Assembly (NCBI GenBank): GCA_015075725.1
Contig: JABTTV010000001.1
Location: 2,170,001 to 2,234,000 of the forward strand
Source: Anaerolineales bacterium
Lineage (GTDB): Bacteria; Chloroflexota; Anaerolineae; Anaerolineales; Villigracilaceae
DNA: 64,000 nucleotides
Direction: 5' to 3'
Shown: in pieces, positions 33,606 through 43,182 of the stretch
Layout of the letters: every line of letters starts with the position of its first letter
How positions within the stretch are numbered: position 1 is the first letter of the stretch
Made by a program: the position numbers and the translations under genes
The notes under the pieces: model-generated
The model's input: the letters and a program-made list of their open reading frames with translations, nothing else
Told to the model about the DNA's origin: nothing
Databases searched by the model: none

Positions 33606-34511
33606 ATGGGAACTGCTCGCCTATTGGTAGTGGAAGACGATCTCGACATTGCCAACATGCTCAAAATCTATTTCACGGGTTTGCAATACGAAGTGGATGT
33701 TGCAAATCGCGGTCGTGACGCCCTGGAAAAGACCCGTCAGGTACTTCCTCATTTGATCGTGCTTGACATCATGCTCCCCGATATCGACGGGTATGAAGTT
33801 TGCCGCACGCTGCGCACCAATACGCGCACCAGCCACATCCCTGTGATCTTCCTGACGCAAAAGGATGAGCGCAGCGATAAACTGCAGGGGCTTGAGCTCG
33901 GCGCGGACGATTACATTACGAAGCCGTTCGATATCGAGGAATTGAAACTGCGTGTGCAAGGCGCCATCCGCCGCGCAGAGCGCGAAAGCCTTACCGACCC
34001 GCGTTCGGGTTTGCCGGCCGGGCGGTTGATCGAAGAGCAATTGCGGCGCATCATCCGTGAAAAATCATGGGCGCTGCTCGACCTGCGAATCAACAACTTC
34101 GATGCGTTCAAAGATGTATATGGATTCGTGGCAGGCGATGACTTGCTGCGATTTTCCGCGATGCTGATCGGCGAAGTGGTGGATGAAGTGGGAACGCCGA
34201 ACGATTTTATCGGTCATGCGGGGGGCGATAACTTCATCATCATCACCACCACCGAAGCTGCTCCAAACATCCGTCAGAAGATCAAGGAACGGTTTGCTGA
34301 TGAAGTGCAGACCCACTACAACTTCATCGATCGCCAGCAGGGGTTTATCCAGGCTCCCAAAGCGGAAGGCGGTTTCGAAAAAGTCGGTTTTATGACCTTC
34401 TCAGCTGGACTTGTCTCGCCGGATTTGCATACCTTTGCGGATATTCGGGAAATTACTGAACTGGCCGCCGAAGCGCGCAGACAAGATCCGACAGTAACCT
34501 CAGGCGCCTGA
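33606..34511 (+). CDS. Response regulator with degenerate GGDEF domain
   Basis: A 301-residue protein: receiver domain (about 5-122) with VVEDDLDIA, phosphoacceptor Asp54 in VLDIMLPDIDGYEV, Thr84 in FLTQKDE and Lys106 in TKPFD; then a GGDEF-fold domain (about 130-295) with LTDPRSGLPAGRLIEEQL at its start. The active-site loop is GGDNF (206-210) instead of GGDEF, so cyclase activity is doubtful; it may bind nucleotide or act as an adapter. GGAGG lies 7 nt before the ATG. It is 17 nt upstream of the giant kinase and is probably its cognate regulator. Confidence 0.87.
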   Translation: MGTARLLVVEDDLDIANMLKIYFTGLQYEVDVANRGRDALEKTRQVLPHLIVLDIMLPDIDGYEVCRTLRTNTRTSHIPVIFLTQKDERSDKLQGLELGADDYITKPFDIEELKLRVQGAIRRAERESLTDPRSGLPAGRLIEEQLRRIIREKSWALLDLRINNFDAFKDVYGFVAGDDLLRFSAMLIGEVVDEVGTPNDFIGHAGGDNFIIITTTEAAPNIRQKIKERFADEVQTHYNFIDRQQGFIQAPKAEGGFEKVGFMTFSAGLVSPDLHTFADIREITELAAEARRQDPTVTSGA

Positions 34512-34528
34512 GGCAGGCGGGCTGTACA

Positions 34529-37500
34529 GTGTCTGTTGGTTTGGGCGTTGGAGTTTTCATCGCCGGGCTTGTGGTCGTTACACTGGCTCTGCTGGCATTG
34601 CGCCTGATGGCGCGATCCCAATCCGCCCCATCCGATAGAAACCCTTCCCTGCAAACTGCAACAGCAAACCATTCGAAAGAAGCCGTTATCGTCCTCCAGC
34701 CTGGTGGGAGGGTGGAGTATGTCAGCCATCCAGCCCGCTCCTTTTTCAATTTGCGTGACGACGAAGCCCATGACCTGGAGCGTCTTGCCCGGCATGTGAG
34801 ACCGGCCGATGATTTCCTGGATTTGTGCGTAACGCCGGGATTGAAACGGGTCACGATTGGCGGCAAACCTGCCGAACTCGCCTCCTATGAAGTCCCCGGG
34901 GTGTATCCAAGAATGCTCATCTCTGTGCGCGCCAAGGACACTCCTTCTTCCTCGGCGAATGGGGACGAATCATCCGCTGAGATCCTGCGCGTGGCGACGG
35001 AATTCAGTCAGGGCATCGCCGCAAGCCTGGACCTCGAGACGACGGTGCGTTCGATTCTGGACCATGTCAGCCGCCTTGTCCCGTCCGATGTGCTTGAATT
35101 GAAATTATGGAGCGAGGAACGAAAATCGCTCGTCCCCTTCCGATATCAAAATCCCGCATCCAGCAAGATCGTTACGGCGTCTTTATCCCGTTTCGGCAGA
35201 TTGACAGACCAATTATCGGCGCGGCGTGAACCGCTCATCATCAACGATGTGAACTCGATTCAGGAATATATGTCGGGCGGCGAAATGAATCCCATCCATT
35301 CCTACCTGGGCATTCCGCTTATGGCGGGCGGAGAGTTGGTGGGTACGTTGGAAGCGGGACAAATGAGCAGCGGGGCATTTGGTTCGCATGACTTGAATCT
35401 CCTTCACTTGATCTCGGGTCAGGCGGCGGTTGCCATTCGCAACGCAAGGCTGCATGAGGAGGAACAAAAACGCCGCGCAGAGTTGACAGGGCTGGCAAAC
35501 CTCAATCAGGCTTTGAGCTCATTGCACGATGGCCAGGATGTCATTGCCCGGCTTGTCGAAAGCATTGCGCCACTTTTCCAGGTCGAGATCATCGGCTTCC
35601 TTCTTTACGATGAAAACAAACGCGTTCTTGAGGGCAGGGTCCCATTCCGGGGTCTTCCCGTTCATTTCGTCGAAATTTACCATGTCAATATCGGAGTCGA
35701 CACACCCGCGGAAAAATTGATCGAGAGTCAGGAACCGATCATGACAACAAATGCGATGGGTGATGAATCCTGGGGAGCGCTTGGGTTTGGGGATATCGCA
35801 ACGGCGGCAAGCCTTCGCGACGTCGCATTGATTCCGCTTCTTTCTTCGGGACGGATGTTCGGCTATCTGCAGGTGGGCCATCACTCCCGGGGAGTTGTCG
35901 CTTTCAGCGCGGAGGAGATCCGTCTGATGAGCATCGTTGCCAACCAGGCGGCTTCGATCATCGAAAATGTCCTGCTTGTTCAGCAGGCACGAGCCCGCAC
36001 CCAGCGTGCCGATGCGTTGCGGCGTATTGCCAGCCTCGCCGCTTCATCTGCCACGCTCGACGAGATCATGAAATATTCGGTCCGTGATCTTGCCCGACTC
36101 TTCAATGCGGATACAGGCGCAGTTTTCCTTCTTGATGAATTGCGCGGGATGCTGATCCTGAATAAATCCTCCATGTACGGAGTTCCACAGGAGAACAGCG
36201 ATTCCTTCATACAAATTTATCTTGATGACCCCCAATTTCGATACACGGTGTCGGGCAGCAAACGTTCGTTCATTTCGGGAGACCTGAGCGCGGATCGACG
36301 AGTCCTCCCTGTGTATCGCCCGATGGCAACCGCGCTTGGGATGGAATCTGCCATGGTTGTGCCGCTGATCGCGCGCGACCGCAGCGTGGGTGAATTGATG
36401 CTCGGAAGCAGGAAACCGGATAATTTCAATTCATCCGACCTCCAGGCGATCACCACAGCAGCGGGTCAGCTTGCGGCGGCGGTCGAAACGGCGGCATTGC
36501 TCTCACAGACCGATGCGTCTTTGCGCAAGCGTGTTGATCAGCTGGGTGTGATCACCCGTGTGAACCGCGAGTTGGTTTCATCGCTGGATGTCAGGCATCT
36601 GCTCAATGTGTTGCGTGAGGAAGCGGTGCGCATATCAGCCGCGGATTGTTGTTCGATCATCCTGATAGACCAGGCGACTGCTTCCGATCCTGGGATCCTG
36701 CTTAGAGTCGGCTGCGATCGCGCCTCCGCTGTGACCTCACCCGAATGGAACGTAATACGAAGCGGCGAGCCTTTGCTCATAAGTGATTTTGTTCAGGAGG
36801 CTGTACTTCCGCCGCATGAAAATGCCCGTTCTGCCATCATCCTGCCGATCCTATACCAATCGCGCACTTTGGGATTGATGAGCGTCCATTCTAATCACTC
36901 GAGTTTCTTCGCCCCTGAAACGGTCGAATTGCTGCAGATGCTGGCCGTGCAGGCAGGCATTGCGATCAATAACGCCAACCGTTATCAGGTGGAAAAACAA
37001 CACAGCGAGTTGATGCGACGCCGCGCCGAAACCCTCGTACGCCTTACCGACGTCACTTACAATCTCGGTCACGACCAGCCGCTCGATCAGGCGCTAAACA
37101 TGATTGCCCGGAATCTGCGTGACGCCACTCCATTCCGGGTGATTCTGTTAAGCATCGTCGACCAGGAGACGGAGCAGCTCCGCCGTGTCACTTCGATCGG
37201 TCTTACTCAGGAAGCGTGGAATGAGCTCTCATTGCGCAAACAGCCTGTGTCCAGTATCCAGCAGCTTATGCGCCCCGAATTCAAGGTGAGTCGTTCCTAT
37301 TTCATTCCCTCCGATCAAACCCCCATCATCCCGCCGGATGTGCATCATCTGACGCTGGATGTCTATGCTCCGACGTCAAAAGGCGCCAATGCCTGGAATC
37401 CGGAAGATTTCCTGCTTGTTCCGCTTGAAGATACCGAAGGGCGAATGATCGGGTTGATCAGCCTTGACGATCCATCCAACGGATTGCGCCCGGATAAGGC

Positions 37501-40500
37501 AACCATCGAGGCCGTGGAAGTGTTTTCTGCGCAGGCGGCGCTGATCGTCAGCAATATGCTGCGCCAAAACGACCTGCGTTCGCGCATTGAGTCGCTTAAT
37601 TCCGCCTTTGAACGTCAGCAGAAATTGATCGATATCGCGAAGAACGATCTGCCTCTCCTGCTTCGCAAAGACCTGGAGCAGACCATCGCCCTTCACAATC
37701 TTGACCGGCGCGCCCAGCGTGTCCGTGCCGGGCTGGCGATCACTGAATCTGTCAGCCGCCAATTGGACGCAGGCTCGGCGCTATCCGCCCTCGGACGTGA
37801 GACGCTCACCCAATTGGGAATGTCCATCGCCCTCATCGCGGAAAAGACGCCAGATGGTTCCCGCCTCTTGCATGTGATGGGTGGCCTTCCGCGTTCCACC
37901 AATGTAGAGGCGTTGTACGGTCAGCGCAATCCTTTGCGGACTTGTCTGCAAAACGGTCAACCCATTCTCATTCCCAACCTTGATGAAGATGATGAGTGGC
38001 GCGACGCATCCCTGCTGACCGCTTTGCGCGCAAAAGGCGTGATCTGCCTTCCCATTCTGGTCGAGAACAAGCCTGTTGCTGCAATGATGGCAGTAAGCCC
38101 AGAATCCATGCCATCTTTCACCGAAGAAGACCGGCATGTGTATACACAGATCTCGCAGCAAACCTCCGTCATCCTTCAGAACATCCATCTGCTTAATCAG
38201 ACCCGCCGCCGATTGGACGAGGTAAACCTGCTGCTGGAGTTCAGCCGCGGTTTGGCCGGCATGGATGCGGACGCTGTGGTGAGATCGCTTCTTCAAAGCG
38301 CACGCCGCGTCATCCCGCATGCCCATGCAGGCGTGGCGCTGGTGTGGAATGCGAAAAGTGAAGCCCTTGTCCCACGCGCTGTGTCGGGTTACGCCGATAA
38401 TGAAAGCATGATGAAGATCAACTATCGCATCGGGGAAGCCCTGCCGGGGAATGCCTTCATGAACCGCAAGGCGCGTCGCGTGGATGAGATCAATTTCCCG
38501 CGTGATTACAACCTCAGCACCGAAAATCTCGCACTTTACCGTCAGGCGACCAGCGGGCGCCTCCCGGTTTCCTGCCTTATCGTTCCCATTGTCTCGGCTG
38601 AACAAAACCTTGGGCTGTTGGTACTCGACAACTTCAATACTGCAGGCGCGTTCCGGGAGGAGGATGAAACCCTGTTGATCTCGCTTGCCCAGCAGGTGGC
38701 GCTCTCCCTGGATAACATGCGGCTCGTGCAGACTTCGCAGGAACGCGCAGGCCACCTACAAGCCCTGAACGACGCCTCAGCCTCTCTCACCACAAGCCTT
38801 AGCACTGACCAGCTCATCAATTCGCTCCTGGACCAGTTGAGTCCGATCCTGCCCTTTGATACGGCGGCACTCTGGCTCCGTGAAAAAGACCGCCTGACTG
38901 TTGTATCGACGCGCGGGTTCTCTGATGTTGAAGAAAGGCAGGGTTTGTCGATCTCAGTTTCCGACAGCGCGCTCTTCAGGGAACTTGCGCAAACAGGCCA
39001 GCCCATCTTCGTCAAGGATGTGCGGGAAGATCCGCGTTTTCCGCCGGTCGAATCCCCGCGCCTTTCCTGGCTGGGGATACCGCTCAGTTATAAGAACGAA
39101 TTGGTGGGGGTATTGGCGGTGGAGAAGTGGCAGGCGAACTACTACACCCGCGAACAGATCCAGGCTGGGCTGACATTCGCAAGCCAGGCGGCAGTATCTC
39201 TGGATAACTCACGTCTCTTCGAAGACAGTGTCAAGCGTGCGACCGAACTCGACCAGCGTTCGCAACGTCTTACAGCGCTTAATAGATTCACGTCCACGCT
39301 TACCCGCTCGTTGGACACGGATCAGATCATGACGGCGACCGCCGATGAATTGCTCCAGGGTTTGGGCTCCAGCCGGGTTTCGATTGTGACGTTCGAACGG
39401 GGTCAAAACCTTTGGAAGTACACCATGCCCCGCATCCGCGCAAAACTGCCGCGGGTCCTGCCGGAGGCGCCCATCTTCGGCCGGCTGCGCGAATCGCTGG
39501 GAATCTTCAATACCGATGATGTCCACGCCGAGCCGGATCTTGCCTCCCTCCTTGAAATGCTTGGTGAGAACGCGCGAGCCTTGTTGATCCTTCCGCTTAT
39601 CAGCGGGCAGACCCTCACTGCTCTCGTTTTTGTGCAGCTCTCCGGCGATACGCGTTTTGGCATTAACGAACTCGAAGTGGCACGGACCATCACAAACCAG
39701 GCGAGTATCGCATTGGAGAACGCCCGCCTGTATCAATCATCTGTGCGCATGGCCGACCGGTTTGCCGTGCTCAATGAAACGAGCTCCCTTGTCAGCGCCA
39801 GCCTCGACCCCGAGGAAGTGTACATTTCGGTTCATCACGCCGCCGAACGCCTCTTGCCGCTCGATTCTTTTGTGATCTCATTATTTGATGAAACATCGAA
39901 CGAAATCGATGCAGTTTACCTCTATGACCGCGGTAAACGCCTTCAGGGTGAGCGGGTTCCTCTTGGAAAAGGATTGAGCAGCGAGGTGATTCGCTCGGGC
40001 AAACCATTCCTGATTCCCGATGCCACGAACTCGAAGATCGATTTCATGCAGGCAGGCAATGACGACGAGATCACAAGATCCATCCTGGCAGTCCCGATGA
40101 CGGTTGGAGGCAAATCGTTGGGAATGCTTTCTGCACAGAGTTATCAGGCAAATGTTTATTCGGATGAAGACGCCCAGCTTCTCGGCACGCTTGCGAACCA
40201 GGCGATCGTCGCCATCCAGAATGGACGCCTCTTCAACGAAACCCAGACCCTCGCCTCCGAACTCGAAGTTCGTGTTCTGGAGCGAACCGGGCAGTTGCAG
40301 CGCGAGAAACAGAACACCGATACCCTTTTGCGCATCCTCACTGAAGTGTCTTCGAGCCTCGACCTTGACCGCGCGCTGAATCGCACGCTTTCGCTTCTCA
40401 ACGATGCCACCGGCGCGGAGCAGGGTACCATTTTGCTCGTCCATGCCGAGGACAATCTGCTGCATTATCGCGCAGGCTACGGTTATCTCTCGGATCGTTC

Positions 40501-41944
40501 CACTTCATCGAACAAGGGATTTACACTAAAGATCGGAGAGGGTCTGGCAGGATGGGTTGTCAAACACCGCGAATCGGTGTTGATCGGCGACTTGTTCGAA
40601 GATCCGCGCTGGGTTCGAAGTACAGCCAGCGGTCAGGATCATCGAAGCGCGATTGCCGTTCCCATGTCTGTGGGCGAGGATGCAATCGGCGTTCTCATGG
40701 TCTTCCATCGTACAAAAAACTACTTCAGCGCGGAATTGCTCAACCTCGTTACCGCGATTGCGGGGCAGGTGGCGGTTGCGATCAACAATGCTCGCCTCTA
40801 CGAACTGATCCGCGATCAGGCGGAACGCCTCGGATTGATGCTGCGCAAGGAACAGGTTGAAGCGAGCCGTTCTCAAGCAATCCTGGAAGCGGTGGCAGAT
40901 GGAGTCCTGGTCACCGGCGCGGACAACCGGATCTCATTCGTCAACTCATCCATCACCCGCGTCCTTGGCGTTGACGATACACAGTTGCTTGGGAAATCCC
41001 TGGAAGCCTTTGCCGGTTTGTTTGGCAGTTCTTCCGTCGAGTGGATCAAGACCATCCGCCGCTGGTCTGAAGATCCGTCCACTTATCAGCCCGGTGAGAT
41101 GTACGCAGAGCAATTGGAGTTGGAAACCGGGCGCATCGTTCTCATCCACCTTGCGCCTGTGATCCTTGTAAACGATTTTCTCGGAACGGTTTCCATCTTC
41201 CGCGACATCACCCGCGAGGTGGAAGTGGACCGGCTCAAATCCGAATTCGTGGCGACCGTCAGTCACGAATTACGCACACCCATGACGGCGATCAAAGGCT
41301 ACGTGGACATCCTGACCATGGGCGCTGCCGGTTCATTGAACGAGAATCAAATGCACTTCCTCGAAGTGGTGCGGAACAACATCGAACGCCTGAGCATCCT
41401 TGTGAGCGACTTGCTGGATATTTCCCGAATCGAATCGGGCCGCGTGAAATTGGAGCAGGGATCGGTCAACCTGTATGAGATCGCCGAAGAGGTGGTTGCA
41501 GAGGTCTTGCGCAGGTCGCAAAACGATGACAAACCGATCGCTCTTTCCCTGGATGCACCGAGAGGACTGCCCCCCGTGAGGGGCGATAGTTCCCGGGTCC
41601 GCCAGATCATCAGCAATCTTGTCGTCAATGCGTACAATTACACGCCCGAGAACGGCGCCATTCTGGTGAACATTCACCCCGACTCTGTCAGCGAGGAGGT
41701 GCAGGTGGATGTGCAGGATAGCGGCATCGGCATCAAACCCGAGGATCAGAGTCGCATCTTTGACCGCTTTTACAGGGGCGAACATCCCCTGGTGCTTTCC
41801 ACGCCGGGCACCGGGCTTGGATTACCCATCGTTCGTCAATTGGTGGAAATGCACAATGGAAGAATTTGGATGAAAAGCTCAGGTGTGCCGGGCGAGGGAA
41901 GTACTTTTTCCTTTACCCTGCCCATCTACAAAAACGGAGACTAA
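34529..41944 (+). CDS. Giant histidine kinase with about eleven GAF domains, PAS, HisKA and HATPase
   Basis: A 2471-residue sensor kinase from a GTG start. An N-terminal helix (about 5-27) and a PAS-like segment (about 45-135) precede a serial array of GAF domains, at roughly 150-309, 328-482, 507-659, 684-819, 847-1015, 1079-1224, 1240-1400, 1420-1564, 1590-1734, 1755-1900 and 1944-2090. Each ends in a QAAVAIxNARLxE-like helix joined to a coiled-coil linker. A PAS domain (about 2119-2229) then leads to HisKA (His2246 in SHELRTP) and HATPase_c with NLVVNAYNY, DSGIGI and GTGLGL. Receiver genes flank it on both sides. The ligands of the GAF domains are unknown. Confidence 0.93.
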   Translation: MSVGLGVGVFIAGLVVVTLALLALRLMARSQSAPSDRNPSLQTATANHSKEAVIVLQPGGRVEYVSHPARSFFNLRDDEAHDLERLARHVRPADDFLDLCVTPGLKRVTIGGKPAELASYEVPGVYPRMLISVRAKDTPSSSANGDESSAEILRVATEFSQGIAASLDLETTVRSILDHVSRLVPSDVLELKLWSEERKSLVPFRYQNPASSKIVTASLSRFGRLTDQLSARREPLIINDVNSIQEYMSGGEMNPIHSYLGIPLMAGGELVGTLEAGQMSSGAFGSHDLNLLHLISGQAAVAIRNARLHEEEQKRRAELTGLANLNQALSSLHDGQDVIARLVESIAPLFQVEIIGFLLYDENKRVLEGRVPFRGLPVHFVEIYHVNIGVDTPAEKLIESQEPIMTTNAMGDESWGALGFGDIATAASLRDVALIPLLSSGRMFGYLQVGHHSRGVVAFSAEEIRLMSIVANQAASIIENVLLVQQARARTQRADALRRIASLAASSATLDEIMKYSVRDLARLFNADTGAVFLLDELRGMLILNKSSMYGVPQENSDSFIQIYLDDPQFRYTVSGSKRSFISGDLSADRRVLPVYRPMATALGMESAMVVPLIARDRSVGELMLGSRKPDNFNSSDLQAITTAAGQLAAAVETAALLSQTDASLRKRVDQLGVITRVNRELVSSLDVRHLLNVLREEAVRISAADCCSIILIDQATASDPGILLRVGCDRASAVTSPEWNVIRSGEPLLISDFVQEAVLPPHENARSAIILPILYQSRTLGLMSVHSNHSSFFAPETVELLQMLAVQAGIAINNANRYQVEKQHSELMRRRAETLVRLTDVTYNLGHDQPLDQALNMIARNLRDATPFRVILLSIVDQETEQLRRVTSIGLTQEAWNELSLRKQPVSSIQQLMRPEFKVSRSYFIPSDQTPIIPPDVHHLTLDVYAPTSKGANAWNPEDFLLVPLEDTEGRMIGLISLDDPSNGLRPDKATIEAVEVFSAQAALIVSNMLRQNDLRSRIESLNSAFERQQKLIDIAKNDLPLLLRKDLEQTIALHNLDRRAQRVRAGLAITESVSRQLDAGSALSALGRETLTQLGMSIALIAEKTPDGSRLLHVMGGLPRSTNVEALYGQRNPLRTCLQNGQPILIPNLDEDDEWRDASLLTALRAKGVICLPILVENKPVAAMMAVSPESMPSFTEEDRHVYTQISQQTSVILQNIHLLNQTRRRLDEVNLLLEFSRGLAGMDADAVVRSLLQSARRVIPHAHAGVALVWNAKSEALVPRAVSGYADNESMMKINYRIGEALPGNAFMNRKARRVDEINFPRDYNLSTENLALYRQATSGRLPVSCLIVPIVSAEQNLGLLVLDNFNTAGAFREEDETLLISLAQQVALSLDNMRLVQTSQERAGHLQALNDASASLTTSLSTDQLINSLLDQLSPILPFDTAALWLREKDRLTVVSTRGFSDVEERQGLSISVSDSALFRELAQTGQPIFVKDVREDPRFPPVESPRLSWLGIPLSYKNELVGVLAVEKWQANYYTREQIQAGLTFASQAAVSLDNSRLFEDSVKRATELDQRSQRLTALNRFTSTLTRSLDTDQIMTATADELLQGLGSSRVSIVTFERGQNLWKYTMPRIRAKLPRVLPEAPIFGRLRESLGIFNTDDVHAEPDLASLLEMLGENARALLILPLISGQTLTALVFVQLSGDTRFGINELEVARTITNQASIALENARLYQSSVRMADRFAVLNETSSLVSASLDPEEVYISVHHAAERLLPLDSFVISLFDETSNEIDAVYLYDRGKRLQGERVPLGKGLSSEVIRSGKPFLIPDATNSKIDFMQAGNDDEITRSILAVPMTVGGKSLGMLSAQSYQANVYSDEDAQLLGTLANQAIVAIQNGRLFNETQTLASELEVRVLERTGQLQREKQNTDTLLRILTEVSSSLDLDRALNRTLSLLNDATGAEQGTILLVHAEDNLLHYRAGYGYLSDRSTSSNKGFTLKIGEGLAGWVVKHRESVLIGDLFEDPRWVRSTASGQDHRSAIAVPMSVGEDAIGVLMVFHRTKNYFSAELLNLVTAIAGQVAVAINNARLYELIRDQAERLGLMLRKEQVEASRSQAILEAVADGVLVTGADNRISFVNSSITRVLGVDDTQLLGKSLEAFAGLFGSSSVEWIKTIRRWSEDPSTYQPGEMYAEQLELETGRIVLIHLAPVILVNDFLGTVSIFRDITREVEVDRLKSEFVATVSHELRTPMTAIKGYVDILTMGAAGSLNENQMHFLEVVRNNIERLSILVSDLLDISRIESGRVKLEQGSVNLYEIAEEVVAEVLRRSQNDDKPIALSLDAPRGLPPVRGDSSRVRQIISNLVVNAYNYTPENGAILVNIHPDSVSEEVQVDVQDSGIGIKPEDQSRIFDRFYRGEHPLVLSTPGTGLGLPIVRQLVEMHNGRIWMKSSGVPGEGSTFSFTLPIYKNGD

Positions 41945-42319
41945 ATGGCAAGAATCTTAATCGCTGAAGACGAACCAGATATCCGCGAACTCGTGGCATT
42001 CACCCTGCGTTTTGCCGGGCATGAAGTGACCACGACAATGAACGGCGAAGAGGCGTTTCACAAGGCGCAGGAAATGATCCCCGACCTGATCATGATGGAT
42101 GTGCGCATGCCGCGTATGACCGGCTACGATGCCTGCCGCGCCATGAAGCAAATCCCCTCGCTCAAGGATATTCCCATTGTATTCCTCTCCGCAAAAGGAC
42201 AGGATGCGGAAATTCAATCCGGGCTCGAGGCAGGCGCGGAGGAATACCTGCTCAAACCGTTCGCCCCCGACCAATTGGTGGAACGCGTCAAGGCGATCCT
42301 TTCGAAATTTGGAAAATAA
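41945..42319 (+). CDS. CheY-like single-domain response regulator
   Basis: A 124-residue receiver domain with the complete site: AEDEPDI acidic pair, phosphoacceptor Asp near residue 52 in MMDVRMPRMTGYD, Ser in FLSAKGQD and the Lys of LLKPFAPDQL. Its ATG follows the kinase stop with no gap, so translation is coupled; it is the likely phosphotransfer partner of the giant kinase. It has no output domain, so it should act by binding a partner or as a phosphate sink. Confidence 0.92.
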   Translation: MARILIAEDEPDIRELVAFTLRFAGHEVTTTMNGEEAFHKAQEMIPDLIMMDVRMPRMTGYDACRAMKQIPSLKDIPIVFLSAKGQDAEIQSGLEAGAEEYLLKPFAPDQLVERVKAILSKFGK

Positions 42320-43105
42320 ATGAGCGCGATCATTCTAGACGGATCGATGGTGCATTATGAGGCGTTGGGACGCGGGCGTCCCATCATCTTCCTGCACGGC
42401 TGGGTTGGCTCATGGCGGTATTGGATCAACGCCATGCAAGCCTCCTCCACATCGTTCCGCGCTTATGCCCTGGATTTCTTCGGTTTCGGAGATTCGGATC
42501 GAAACAAAAACCATTATACGATCGAAAAACAGGCAGAGCTTCTCGATCGTTTCCTGAATAATCTGGGAATTGGAAAGGTGGCATTGGTGGGCCACGACCT
42601 GGGCGCGCTGGTCGGTTTTCAATACTTCAAGGCTCACATTGAAAGCGTGGACCGGATAATGGCGATAAATGTCCCTCTGGAATATGATCTCCTCACCGCC
42701 CGGATGCGGACGGCTCCCGCCACTGACCTTGCCGAATGGCTGACGAATCGTCAGCCCGAAGCTCTGACCGCCCTTTCAGACGCCTCAAAAGTGGACCCGG
42801 AAGCAGTCTCAGTCTCGATGAGCAGTTTACAAGGTTATAGCATTTTTCCCCAGGTGCGAAACTTCGGCGTGCCCTGCCTTTTTGTTTATGGCGCGAATAA
42901 CCCGGCTCTTGCCAGCATACCCTTTCAGGATAACGCACTGCCGATGCACATGCACCAGATCACGCTCGAAAATTCGGGACATTTCCCCATGCTCGACAAT
43001 ACTCCACAGTTCAACCGGCTTCTGGTCGATTTTCTGGCATTGGACTCGGGGGCAAGCCCCACAGAATTGCAAATGAAAGAGGAATGGAAACGGCGGGTCC
43101 GCTAA
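42320..43105 (+). CDS. Alpha/beta hydrolase with aspartate nucleophile (epoxide-hydrolase/dehalogenase-like elbow)
   Basis: A 261-residue alpha/beta hydrolase, paralogous to the gene at 29584-30381: both read GxVHYExxGRGxP near residues 9-21, an LHG-x3-GSW turn, and RxYALDFxGFGxS. Its nucleophile elbow is GHDLGA, with Asp93 exactly where the paralogue has Ser93. Asp elbows are typical of epoxide hydrolases and haloalkane dehalogenases. The histidine is in NSGHFPMLD. Its ATG directly abuts the receiver stop, so it is the last gene of the kinase operon. The substrate is unknown. A strong terminator follows. Confidence 0.85.
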   Translation: MSAIILDGSMVHYEALGRGRPIIFLHGWVGSWRYWINAMQASSTSFRAYALDFFGFGDSDRNKNHYTIEKQAELLDRFLNNLGIGKVALVGHDLGALVGFQYFKAHIESVDRIMAINVPLEYDLLTARMRTAPATDLAEWLTNRQPEALTALSDASKVDPEAVSVSMSSLQGYSIFPQVRNFGVPCLFVYGANNPALASIPFQDNALPMHMHQITLENSGHFPMLDNTPQFNRLLVDFLALDSGASPTELQMKEEWKRRVR

Positions 43106-43106
43106 G

Positions 43107-43142
43107 AATACCGTGAGAAAAATCACCTCACGGTATTTTTTT
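43107..43142 (+). terminator. Intrinsic terminator of the kinase-hydrolase operon
   Basis: An 11-bp stem AATACCGTGAG/CTCACGGTATT (43107-43117 with 43127-43137) is followed by a T-run of seven bases. Confidence 0.9.
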
Positions 43143-43144
43143 AC

Positions 43145-43173
43145 TTGACATTCCATTTACACAGTTCTATACT
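43145..43173 (+). promoter_or_regulatory. Consensus sigma-70 promoter of the thiamine operon
   Basis: TTGACA (43145-43150) and TATACT (43168-43173) are separated by exactly 17 bp. Transcription should begin near 43180, at the 5' edge of the TPP riboswitch. Confidence 0.82.
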
Positions 43174-43182
43174 CGAATCACA

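Noticed and set aside
37781..38755. 324-residue open frame antisense to the giant kinase
   Set aside because: It is a shadow of conserved GAF coding sequence on the other strand, with no recognisable motif of its own.
34980..40800. Tandem DNA repeat corresponding to the GAF array
   Set aside because: The GAF domains are similar only at protein-pattern level; no DNA-level repeat unit is visible.
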